From assembly GCA_964467345.1 (NCBI GenBank), contig CAYXPY010000004.1, forward strand, positions 1-64,000: a stretch of DNA of 64,000 bases. The letters run 5' to 3'. Positions within the stretch are counted from its first letter, which is position 1. Every line of letters starts with the position of its first letter. Positions 42,065 to 49,694 of the stretch are shown one piece after another. Source of the stretch: SM1-50 sp964467345. GTDB lineage: Archaea > Thermoplasmatota > E2 > DHVEG-1. The position numbers were made by a program, and so were the translations under genes. The notes under the pieces were generated by a model. The model was not told the origin of the DNA. It made no database searches and saw nothing but the letters and a program-made list of their open reading frames with translations.

Positions 42065-42795
42065 TCTTGCACCTCCGCGGCAACAGACTGATACTTTTCC
42101 ATGATTGCCTTCTTTTGAAGTTCAGAGACGGTATGACACCCTTTCAAAGCAAGGTCAAATGCCTGATTGAACTCATCAAAGGTGAGATGACCATCCATCT
42201 GCAACAACAGCACTTCTCCGGTTCTAGGCGATATCGCTATCGGGAGGTCTGCATCACCATAATTATCCTCCTCTTTCCCAAGGTCAAGGACGACCTGCCC
42301 ACCGATTTTTCCTGCTGCACATGCGACCGGGATGTCACGCATGGGAATACCTGCATCAACCAATGCAACACCCGCCGCAGTAAGCCCCGCACAACGGGTC
42401 CCTGCCTCAGCATCCAGTACCTCGATGTTCACGTCAATGCTAGCCCGTGGGAATTGCTCGGTCAGAACGACTCTCTCCAATGCCTCAGAGATGACCTTTG
42501 AGATTTCCACACTCCGTCGGTCTGGACCAGGGCGCTTACGGTCCTCAACACTAAACGCGGCCATATTATACCGTGCTTGAACAATTGCTCTCAGGGGATT
42601 TTGGGTGTGTCTTGGGACAGCTTCCCGGGGCCCGTAGACCGCAGCAATAACCTTATTGCCACCCCATTCGAGGTAACAAGAGCCGTCTGCTCGATGTAGC
42701 ACACCGGCTTGGATTTTTATTTTGCGTAAATCATGTGGACCCCGTCCATCTGATCGCTTTCCTTCACTGTTTATTAACTCTATGTCTGATTTCAT
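42061..42795 (-). CDS. rrp41: Exosome complex catalytic subunit Rrp41
   Basis: This 244-residue catalytic RNase PH-fold subunit carries out phosphorolytic 3'-5' RNA degradation and tailing. Key segments are KRSDGRGPHDLRKIKIQAG, YGPREAVPRHTQNP, the RRSVEISKVISEALERVV helix with the RNA- and phosphate-binding basic residues, and the catalytic Asp in GDADLPIAISPRTGEV. Its start overlaps the rrp4 stop by one base. Confidence 0.97.
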   Translation of the reverse strand: MKSDIELINSEGKRSDGRGPHDLRKIKIQAGVLHRADGSCYLEWGGNKVIAAVYGPREAVPRHTQNPLRAIVQARYNMAAFSVEDRKRPGPDRRSVEISKVISEALERVVLTEQFPRASIDVNIEVLDAEAGTRCAGLTAAGVALVDAGIPMRDIPVACAAGKIGGQVVLDLGKEEDNYGDADLPIAISPRTGEVLLLQMDGHLTFDEFNQAFDLALKGCHTVSELQKKAIMEKYQSVAAEVQE

Positions 42796-43484
42796 TATCT
42801 TACATCCTTTGCATCTTTTTTCAAGAATTCTTCTATCCTATCGGTGAGCCCAAAGCTGATGGCTTCACGTTCGATCATTGAGATTGCAGCCAACACCCTT
42901 TCGATGCCATCAGTATCTCCATCGATCCAGATGCGCCCGTTTTTCCCAACCTTTATCCGACAACGGGTATATTTCTGAATAATCTCAATCATCGAATATT
43001 TCTTACCCATAATCCGGCGGTACACCGAGGGCTCAAATTCTATCAGATGACCCCCTTTAAGTTTGAACAGATTACGGTCATTAAGCGTGATCTGAAGTTT
43101 CTTCGATTCATCAACCGAGAGAACCTTCGCCAGTATGGTATCACCAGTGTTTAAATACTTTTCCGTATCAGCAAATTCGATCTCCCAGGGAACCTCATGG
43201 ACATGCAAGAGCGCAGGGTATGGTGCGTTGATATCAACCATCCAATTCGAGGTTGATGCTTCCTCGACGACACCAATGACAAAATCACCTACAATCGGAT
43301 CATATCGTCCCTTCAAGGAGATAATATGAATGAATTTGTCTTGTATGTTGAGCACCCCAAGCCGCTCGGCAAATATCTTTTTGTTTTCCACAAACGTTCC
43401 CCGACCAGGTCTGAATGCTGGTATTTCACCTAACACCTGTCCCGGAATGACTACTTGACGTCCTTCATTTGACATAAAATTCAA
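42795..43484 (-). CDS. rrp4: Exosome complex RNA-binding subunit Rrp4
   Basis: This 229-residue cap protein of the exosome has an N-terminal domain (VVIPGQVLGEIPAFRPGRGT), a central S1 domain (RYDPIVGDFVIGVVEEAS, KVLSVDESKKLQITL) and a C-terminal KH domain (RIKVGKNGRIWIDGD). The ATG at 43484 is used here; ATG at 43475 (MSNEGRQ) is equally plausible. It is followed directly by rrp41. Confidence 0.96.
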   Translation of the reverse strand: MNFMSNEGRQVVIPGQVLGEIPAFRPGRGTFVENKKIFAERLGVLNIQDKFIHIISLKGRYDPIVGDFVIGVVEEASTSNWMVDINAPYPALLHVHEVPWEIEFADTEKYLNTGDTILAKVLSVDESKKLQITLNDRNLFKLKGGHLIEFEPSVYRRIMGKKYSMIEIIQKYTRCRIKVGKNGRIWIDGDTDGIERVLAAISMIEREAISFGLTDRIEEFLKKDAKDVR

Positions 43485-43501
43485 TATCCTTCTTCATAAA
43501 C

Positions 43502-44197
43502 CTATTTTAGAATTCTTGTTTCAATGTTCCCTTTTGTAAGGGTGTTAAGCCTGTCATAAAAATCCGTTTGCATACCTGCAGGTAACTTTACGATACCAAT
43601 CCATGTACCATCTGACTGCCATTCCTCCCGTTCCAACGTGCCAAAACTCCGTACAGCACCATATGCCTTCCCTACGTATTCAGGCGGAATCTTCACGGAG
43701 ATGCGTGACTGTTCCATCGAGATAGGTAAAATAGGCCGAAGGTGCTCAAGGATGGTTTTCATCTGCTGATTCACTGACTTAAACGGATCGATATGAACTT
43801 TTATCTCATCCAAAGCAAGCTCGATACGGGTCCGGGGATGTGGCATCTTTGTCTGCGGGTCCATCGCGTTCTTCACAATAAGATCAACAATTCGTTTCCT
43901 TTTTTTCTCCTGCATCTCGCGACGCTGCTCGGTGGTAAGCTGGATTTCTCCTTTCTGGATAATCTCTTTGGCGATTGTTGGGACATCAGTAGTGTTGAAA
44001 TGCTTCTGCAATGATTCGACAGGTGCATGAGTTCCCTTCTTAGAATCGCTAAACACTGCATCAATCGCAAGAGCAGAGAGGATGTTTTCTGTTTTTCCTT
44101 CTATGATATGCTCTGCCTCGTGAGGATCCACGAGTATCTCGAAGCGATCTGCCCCTTTATGTAACCGTGCTATCACTGCGTTTTCTAAACTAACCAA
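43502..44197 (-). CDS. sbds: Ribosome maturation protein SBDS homologue
   Basis: This 231-residue archaeal SBDS acts with EF-2 to release aIF6 from nascent large subunits. N-terminal FYSH domain (MVSLENAVIARLHKGADRFE), central helical domain (LTTEQRREMQEKKRKRI, DPQTKMPHPRTRIELAL) and C-terminal ferredoxin-like domain are all visible. aIF6, its functional partner, is encoded at 5959-6624. It sits between psmA and rrp4 as in most Euryarchaeota. Confidence 0.96.
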   Translation of the reverse strand: MVSLENAVIARLHKGADRFEILVDPHEAEHIIEGKTENILSALAIDAVFSDSKKGTHAPVESLQKHFNTTDVPTIAKEIIQKGEIQLTTEQRREMQEKKRKRIVDLIVKNAMDPQTKMPHPRTRIELALDEIKVHIDPFKSVNQQMKTILEHLRPILPISMEQSRISVKIPPEYVGKAYGAVRSFGTLEREEWQSDGTWIGIVKLPAGMQTDFYDRLNTLTKGNIETRILK

Positions 44198-44199
44198 CC

Positions 44200-44922
44200 T
44201 TACTTTCCTCCAATCGCCTTCGTCACATAAGTTTTTGTTTCTGAGACGGAAAGAATATGGAATTTGACACCTTTTTTCACGACACCGATTTCAATCGCGT
44301 CAGGATTCAACTTCCCCTCTGTGCCCTTATGTAATGCTTTTATCCCAAGATCGATTGCCTCTTCCATGGAGACATTCTCTTTATAGTGTTCCTCGAAATA
44401 CGCCATCGCACCAGTGCGCCCTGCTCCTTCACTTGCAGCTTTATACTCCATCAACGCCCCGGAGGGGTCAGTGGAAAACAATCGAGCACCCGTCTGATCC
44501 ACACCAGCGATTAACAATGCAGTCCCAAAGGGTCGAACACCACCATATTGAGTATAGGTCTGCTTGAAGTCGCAAATGCGTTTTACCAGCGTCTGAACCT
44601 GGATTTTCTCACTGTAGGTGATTTCGTTAATCTGTGCGTCCAACCGGGCTCGATCAATCAAGGAACGCGCATCAGCGACTAGACCAGATGTGGCACATCC
44701 AATATGGTCATCGATGACGAAAATCTTCTCAATAGAATCTGGTTCAATAAGTCGAGATGTAATCCGTTTATCAACAATTAAAATCGCACCATCCCGGAAT
44801 TTCACCCCAACAGTCGTTGTCCCGCGTTTAACTGCTTCTCGAGCATATTCTACCTGGAATAACCGTCCATCCGGGGAAAATACGGTAATCGCTCTATCGT
44901 ACGCCATATTTGATGGTTGCAT
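44200..44922 (-). CDS. psmA: Proteasome alpha subunit
   Basis: This 240-residue alpha-type subunit forms the outer rings and gate of the 20S proteasome. It begins MAYDRAITVFSPDGRLFQVE YAREAV with the gating tail, the conserved RLFQVEYA helix and RGTTTVGVKFRDG. It has no catalytic N-terminal Thr, as expected for alpha. It leads the exosome superoperon; a GAGGTGAA ribosome-binding site lies 7 bases before the ATG. Confidence 0.97.
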   Translation of the reverse strand: MQPSNMAYDRAITVFSPDGRLFQVEYAREAVKRGTTTVGVKFRDGAILIVDKRITSRLIEPDSIEKIFVIDDHIGCATSGLVADARSLIDRARLDAQINEITYSEKIQVQTLVKRICDFKQTYTQYGGVRPFGTALLIAGVDQTGARLFSTDPSGALMEYKAASEGAGRTGAMAYFEEHYKENVSMEEAIDLGIKALHKGTEGKLNPDAIEIGVVKKGVKFHILSVSETKTYVTKAIGGK

Positions 44923-44929
44923 TTTTTAT

Positions 44930-44980
44930 TTCACCTCATCTTTTCTTCTGTTTTTCTCACTACTGTCTCTTAATTTTAAC
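44930..44980 (-). promoter_or_regulatory. Promoter and ribosome-binding site of the psmA-exosome superoperon
   Basis: GTTAAAATTA (44971-44980) is a TATA-like element and GAGGTGAA (44930-44937) a strong ribosome-binding site, giving a leader of about 28 bases. Confidence 0.5.
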
Positions 44981-45055
44981 CATGAATGCGCTTTTCATGT
45001 ATATAGTTTGTGTTTAGCATTCCATATACAAAAAATAAGAGTTGAGAAAACCAGG

Positions 45056-45685
45056 TTAAACCCCTTTTTTTGTCCCCCAAATCAGCTTGTGAATCTGCAA
45101 TGAAAGTCGGACTGATAAGCCATCCTTAAGAATCCATGAGGCAAGCTTTTCAGGGTTCGTCCCCCAGACCGGTTGGAAGAAGACCATACACACAGGGTGA
45201 TAGTCCATCAGTATTTGTTTTGCGTACTCGTAATCCTTCCTGTTTTTTATGATGAATTTGAGCTGGTCTTTTTTTGTAAGAGCACCTACGTTTCCCATAT
45301 TCATCTTTCCATGAGAACCTGAGGAGGGACATTTAATATCAAGGGAAAGCACCACTTTTTTTTTATCTGCATATCTCCTGATGTCCCTGGTTCCATTCGT
45401 TTCAAGGCACACGGTGTATCTCTTTTTCAACAGAGTATCGATTAATCGCGGTGTGTCTTTTTGAAGGAGTGGTTCACCACCAGTGAGACACACATTCGAA
45501 CAAGGGAATTTTTTTATTTCACCAAGGATCTCTGGTATTGTCATCGTTGTGCCTTTTTCGTATGCATAGGTGGTGTCACAATAGGTGCAGCGAAGATTAC
45601 AACCTGAGACCCTCACAAAAACACTTGGGGCGCCGACCAACACTCCTTCACCTTGGAGCGAATAGAATATTTCATTGATTTTCAT
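45056..45685 (-). CDS. queE: 7-carboxy-7-deazaguanine synthase (radical SAM)
   Basis: This 209-residue radical SAM enzyme makes CDG, the ring-contracted precursor of archaeosine/queuosine. The cluster motif is GCNLRCTYCDTTYAY (C-x3-C-x2-C) and VCLTGGEPLLQKDTP follows. I chose the ATG at 45685 (MKINEIFYSLQGEG), the universal family start; an upstream in-frame start at 45748 would add 21 unsupported residues. Other archaeosine genes are not in the window. Confidence 0.94.
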   Translation of the reverse strand: MKINEIFYSLQGEGVLVGAPSVFVRVSGCNLRCTYCDTTYAYEKGTTMTIPEILGEIKKFPCSNVCLTGGEPLLQKDTPRLIDTLLKKRYTVCLETNGTRDIRRYADKKKVVLSLDIKCPSSGSHGKMNMGNVGALTKKDQLKFIIKNRKDYEYAKQILMDYHPVCMVFFQPVWGTNPEKLASWILKDGLSVRLSLQIHKLIWGTKKGV

Positions 45686-45832
45686 TTCCAGGATGTATTT
45701 GGATAGCTGATTAAAATTTTTGGGAAGGCAGAAAAAAGGGTCAAACACTCATCCTGATAAGATGTAAAAATATTTATAGGGGAAATTGTATTACGGGTAA
45801 GCCGTCCCAACGTTACTTGATATAGAGTATAG

Positions 45833-45840
45833 TATATCAA
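45833..45840 (+). promoter_or_regulatory. TATA box for tRNA-Lys and probably the RNA polymerase operon
   Basis: TATATCAA is centred about 29 bases before the first base of the tRNA. No other TATA element occurs between here and rpoH. A separate element at 45767-45776 (TATAAATA on the minus strand) probably belongs to queE. Confidence 0.55.
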
Positions 45841-45865
45841 AACAGTAAAACTGTGGCCCATCTTT

Positions 45866-45939
45866 GGGCCTGTAGCTCAGCTAGGTAGAGCATCTGGCTT
45901 TTAACCAGGTGGCCAAGGGTTCGAATCCCTTCAGGCCCG
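45866..45939 (+). tRNA. tRNA-Lys (anticodon TTT)
   Basis: A full cloverleaf is visible: acceptor GGGCCTG with CAGGCCC, D arm from TAGCTCAG, anticodon stem TCTGG/CCAGG with loop CTTTTAA (anticodon TTT), T arm AAGGGTTCGAATCCCTT, and discriminator G. No intron and no encoded CCA. It lies only 34 bases before the start of rpoH coding. Confidence 0.95.
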
Positions 45940-45960
45940 CCTTTCCTCACAAGGAACGTA

Positions 45961-45965
45961 GGAGG
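45961..45965 (+). promoter_or_regulatory. Ribosome-binding site that locates the rpoH start
   Basis: GGAGG ends 8 bases before the ATC at 45974. The only ATG nearby (45967) is followed immediately by TAA, so the site points to a non-ATG start for rpoH. Confidence 0.6.
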
Positions 45966-45973
45966 AATGTAAT

Positions 45974-46294
45974 ATCGCAGCCCCGCCAAAAAAATATTAC
46001 GACATCTTAGGACATAAGCTGGTCCCAGAACATACTATTTTAACTGATAAAGAGAAAAAGGAGCTGTTGGAGACATACAATATTAAAACCGATCAACTCC
46101 CACGTATACTTGCAAATGATCCAGCAGTGATTTCCACAGGGGCGAAACCTGGTCAGATTGTGAAAATAACACGGAAAAGCCCGACAGCCAAATATGCAAT
46201 CGCATATCGATTGGTTGTTGAGAGCGATACCTCTGAGAGTTTTGTCTTCGCTGAACCGACTGAGGAATTCAGTAGCTCAAGCGAAGAGATGTAA
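45974..46294 (+). CDS. rpoH: DNA-directed RNA polymerase subunit H (Rpb5-like), apparent ATC start
   Basis: Conserved coding begins well before any standard start codon. Read from 45974 the frame gives 106 residues including YYDILGHKLVPEHTILTDKE, the family's N-terminal signature, then QLPRILANDPAVISTGAKPG and KITRKSPTAKYAIAYRLVV. Upstream the frame stops at 45959 (TAG), and between there and 46067 no ATG, GTG or TTG is in frame. ATC at 45974 is correctly spaced from GGAGG. The first standard codon (TTG 46067) would delete the signature. Either an AUC initiator is used or a base was changed. It is followed by rpoB after 22 bases. Confidence 0.88.
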   Translation: MAAPPKKYYDILGHKLVPEHTILTDKEKKELLETYNIKTDQLPRILANDPAVISTGAKPGQIVKITRKSPTAKYAIAYRLVVESDTSESFVFAEPTEEFSSSSEEM

Positions 46295-46316
46295 CAGGGG
46301 ATTATGAGGAGTATTT

Positions 46317-49300
46317 ATGAGAGAGCTTGTTGATGCGTTTTATAAAGAGCGAAGTATTGTCAACCATCAGATCGCCTCCTATGATGATTTTTTACGACAT
46401 CGTCTTCAGCGGATCGTCGATGGGACAATCATCGGTCAAGAAGAAGAAGGAATGAAACGAGGGTACATCTACCCCGAGATTGAAGGCTACAAGATTAAAT
46501 TCGGGAAAATCAAAGTAGGTCTCCCCCAGGTCAAAGAGGCAGACGGTACTGAACGTCCATTGACCCCCATGGAAGCGCGACTCAGGGATTTAACCTATGA
46601 GGCTCCGATTGAGCTGGAATTCATCCCGGTGAAAAACGAAGTCGAATATGAACCTGAGACGGTGCGTGTCGGAGAGCTACCCATCATGGTAAAGTCCCTC
46701 CGATGCAATATCTCCCATCGGGTTTTAGAAGAAAAAATGGACCGACCCCTCACCGAGGAAGAGTACCGCAAGGAACTGCAGCAGATGCAGGAGGACCCCT
46801 TGGACCCTGGCGGGTATTTTATCAGTAACGGTACTGAACGTGTATTGATCACCGTAGAAGATCTCGCCCCAAACAGGGTTCTTGTCGAACGATCAAGTCG
46901 GTACGGAACCGACGTTGAAGTCGCTAAAGTGTTCTCCCAGAGGGAGGGATACCGGGCGTTAACCGTGGTTGAAAAACGAAAAGACGGTATGCTCATGGTT
47001 AGTCTCCCCACCACCTATGGTCAAATCCCACTGATTGTGTTGTTACGCGCATTAGGGATGGAAAACGACAAAGAAATCGTCGATGTCATCTGCGTGGACC
47101 CGAAGATGGAACCCTACGTTCTGGCTAACATCGAGGAATGCGCAAAGGAATACAGCATCGCAACAAAAGAGGAGGCAGTCGCATATCTTGGGAAGAAATT
47201 CGCAGGTGGTCAGGCTAAGGAATACCGGGTGAAACGTGTCGAGACCATCATGGACCGACATCTCCTTGCCCATCTCGGTAATGACCCTGAAGACCGATTG
47301 AAAAAAGCGATTTTCGTCGCTCGTATGGGAATGGCAGTCCTGGAGCTTGCATTAGGAAAGCGAGAGCAGGACGACAAGGACCATTATGCGAATAAGCGTC
47401 TGAAGCTTGCCGGGGATCTCATGGAGGACCTCTTCCGGGTCGCATTTACCGCATTATGCAAGGACCTCAAATATCAAATTGAACGGATCCATGCGAAAGG
47501 AAAAGAAATCAAGATAGCATCATCATTACGTTCCGATGTGCTCAGCCAACGAATACACCACGCGCTTGCCACAGGAAACTGGGTCGGCGGTCGTGCAGGT
47601 GTCTCACAGCTTCTGGATCGAACCAGCAATCTTGCGGTTCTGAGTCATTTACGACGAGTCACATCTCCCTTAACAAGGTCACAGCCACATTTCGAAGCTC
47701 GTGATCTGCATTCAACACAATGGGGACGTCTCTGCCCCAATGAAACACCCGAAGGACCAAACTGCGGCCTTGTCAAAAACCTTGCATTAACCGTCGAAAT
47801 CTCAGAGGGATTCGGAGAAAAAGAAGTCGAAGCAGTCCTACGGGAACTCGGGATCAAAGAGTTAACAAAACATGTCACTGGAGCCCGTGTGTATCTCAAT
47901 GGAGACCTCATCGGGATGCATCAGAACGGCGCTGACCTTGTCAAAAAACTCCGGGAAAGACGACGACGAGGGATGCTGAGCAATGAAATCAATGTCACCT
48001 ACGACATCGAAGGAAACGATGTTATTGTCAACTGTGACTGCGGTCGATTAAGACGACCACTGCTTGTTGCTGAAAACGGAAAACCTCTGTTAAACCAAAA
48101 GATACTCATTGACCTAAAGGAATCAAAGAAAAAATGGACTGACCTTATCAACGATGGAATCGTCGAGTACATCGATGCAGAAGAAGAGGAAAACGCGCTC
48201 ATTGCATTACGCGAAGAGGACCTCACATCAGATCATACCCACATGGAGCTTGACCCAATGTGCATCCTTGGGATCGGTGCATCACTTGTTCCCTACCCAG
48301 AGCATAACTCCTCACCGAGGATTACCATGGGCGCAGGTATGGGAAAACAATCACTTGGTTTTGGGGCATCAAACTACCGTATCAGACCAGACACCCGAGG
48401 TCATCTCCTTCATTACCCACAGATGCCTCTGGTTCAGACACATCCCATCCGCTATATCAAATTCAGGGAGCGACCCGCAGGGCAGAACTACATTGTCGCA
48501 GTCGCCTCGTTTCAGGGATATAACATGGAAGATGCATTGATTATGAGCAAGTCAGCGATTGAACGCGGACTTGGTCGTAGTACATTTGTCCGGACCTACA
48601 GCAGCGAGGAGAAACGATACCCCGGTGGTCAGGAGGATCATTTTGAGATCCCCAACCCGGATTGCCGAGGCGTCCGTAGCGAAGAAGCATACAACAACCT
48701 TGGCGAAGACGGGTTGATTTCCCCCGAATGCACTGCAAATGGTGGAGACGTACTGATAGGCAAGACATCACCACCTCGATTTCTTGAGGAACCAACAGAT
48801 TTTCTGACACCACAGAAACGCAGGGAAACCTCAGTCACCGTCCAACATGGAGAAGGCGGTGTTGTCGACAAGGTCATGCTGTCAGAGTCAGTTAACGGGT
48901 CCCGAATGGTGAAAATAAAAGTCCGGGAGCAACGCATTCCTGAGCTTGGTGATAAATTTGCTTCAAAACATGGTCAGAAAGGGGTCGTCGGATACGTGGT
49001 ATCCGCAGAAAACATGCCCTTCACCGAAGATGGTATGTCCCCTGATTTAATCATCAACCCTCATGCCATCCCCTCAAGGATGACTGTTGCCCATGTGCTT
49101 GAGATGATCGGCGGTAAAGTCGGCTCACTTGAAGGACGAATCGTCGATGGGACTGCTTTTAGCGGCGAACCAGAAGACCAGCTGCGATCCGCTCTGATAC
49201 GGAATGGATTCAACCATGCAGGAAAAGAAATCTTCTATGACGGCCTTACAGGACGACCATTGGAATGTGAAGTGTTCGTCGGATGCATCTATTATCAGAA

Positions 49301-49682
49301 ACTCCATCACATGGTCGCCGGTAAAATCCATGCACGATCACGAGGACCCGTGCAGATCCTTACCAGACAACCCACTGAAGGACGAGCCAGGGAGGGTGGT
49401 CTACGGTTCGGAGAAATGGAACGAGACTGCCTCATTGGTCATGGTGCATCGATGGTGATCAAAGACCGTCTCCTGGATGAATCAGATATCACGATGAAAT
49501 ACGTCTGTAACACCTGTGGTCATATCGCGATGATTGATCGTCATGGGCGGTTACATTGCTCTATCTGCGGTGACAAGGCAGATATCCACCCGGTGGAGAT
49601 GAGTTACGCATTCAAACTATTAATCGATGAGTTGAAATCACTTGTGGTGGTGCCACGGATTAAGCTGGAGTCATTGGTGTAG
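46317..49682 (+). CDS. rpoB: DNA-directed RNA polymerase subunit B, undivided
   Basis: This 1121-residue beta-like subunit is encoded as one gene, not split into B' and B''. The N-terminal lobe, DRTSNLAVLSHLRRVTSPLT (fork-loop region), LCPNETPEGPNCGLVKNLAL, GDKFASKHGQKGVVGYV (about residue 878) and the C-terminal zinc site CNTCGH with CSICGD (about 1064-1085) are all intact. The undivided gene is a useful phylogenetic marker, seen in Thermoplasmatota, Thermococcales and Crenarchaeota but not in most methanogens or haloarchaea. Confidence 0.97.
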   Translation: MRELVDAFYKERSIVNHQIASYDDFLRHRLQRIVDGTIIGQEEEGMKRGYIYPEIEGYKIKFGKIKVGLPQVKEADGTERPLTPMEARLRDLTYEAPIELEFIPVKNEVEYEPETVRVGELPIMVKSLRCNISHRVLEEKMDRPLTEEEYRKELQQMQEDPLDPGGYFISNGTERVLITVEDLAPNRVLVERSSRYGTDVEVAKVFSQREGYRALTVVEKRKDGMLMVSLPTTYGQIPLIVLLRALGMENDKEIVDVICVDPKMEPYVLANIEECAKEYSIATKEEAVAYLGKKFAGGQAKEYRVKRVETIMDRHLLAHLGNDPEDRLKKAIFVARMGMAVLELALGKREQDDKDHYANKRLKLAGDLMEDLFRVAFTALCKDLKYQIERIHAKGKEIKIASSLRSDVLSQRIHHALATGNWVGGRAGVSQLLDRTSNLAVLSHLRRVTSPLTRSQPHFEARDLHSTQWGRLCPNETPEGPNCGLVKNLALTVEISEGFGEKEVEAVLRELGIKELTKHVTGARVYLNGDLIGMHQNGADLVKKLRERRRRGMLSNEINVTYDIEGNDVIVNCDCGRLRRPLLVAENGKPLLNQKILIDLKESKKKWTDLINDGIVEYIDAEEEENALIALREEDLTSDHTHMELDPMCILGIGASLVPYPEHNSSPRITMGAGMGKQSLGFGASNYRIRPDTRGHLLHYPQMPLVQTHPIRYIKFRERPAGQNYIVAVASFQGYNMEDALIMSKSAIERGLGRSTFVRTYSSEEKRYPGGQEDHFEIPNPDCRGVRSEEAYNNLGEDGLISPECTANGGDVLIGKTSPPRFLEEPTDFLTPQKRRETSVTVQHGEGGVVDKVMLSESVNGSRMVKIKVREQRIPELGDKFASKHGQKGVVGYVVSAENMPFTEDGMSPDLIINPHAIPSRMTVAHVLEMIGGKVGSLEGRIVDGTAFSGEPEDQLRSALIRNGFNHAGKEIFYDGLTGRPLECEVFVGCIYYQKLHHMVAGKIHARSRGPVQILTRQPTEGRAREGGLRFGEMERDCLIGHGASMVIKDRLLDESDITMKYVCNTCGHIAMIDRHGRLHCSICGDKADIHPVEMSYAFKLLIDELKSLVVVPRIKLESLV

Positions 49683-49694
49683 GGGGTTAGAAAA

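Noticed and set aside
46067..46294. rpoH starting at TTG 46067.
   Set aside because: It would remove the conserved HKLVPEH region, and no ribosome-binding site precedes it, while GGAGG is correctly placed for 45974.
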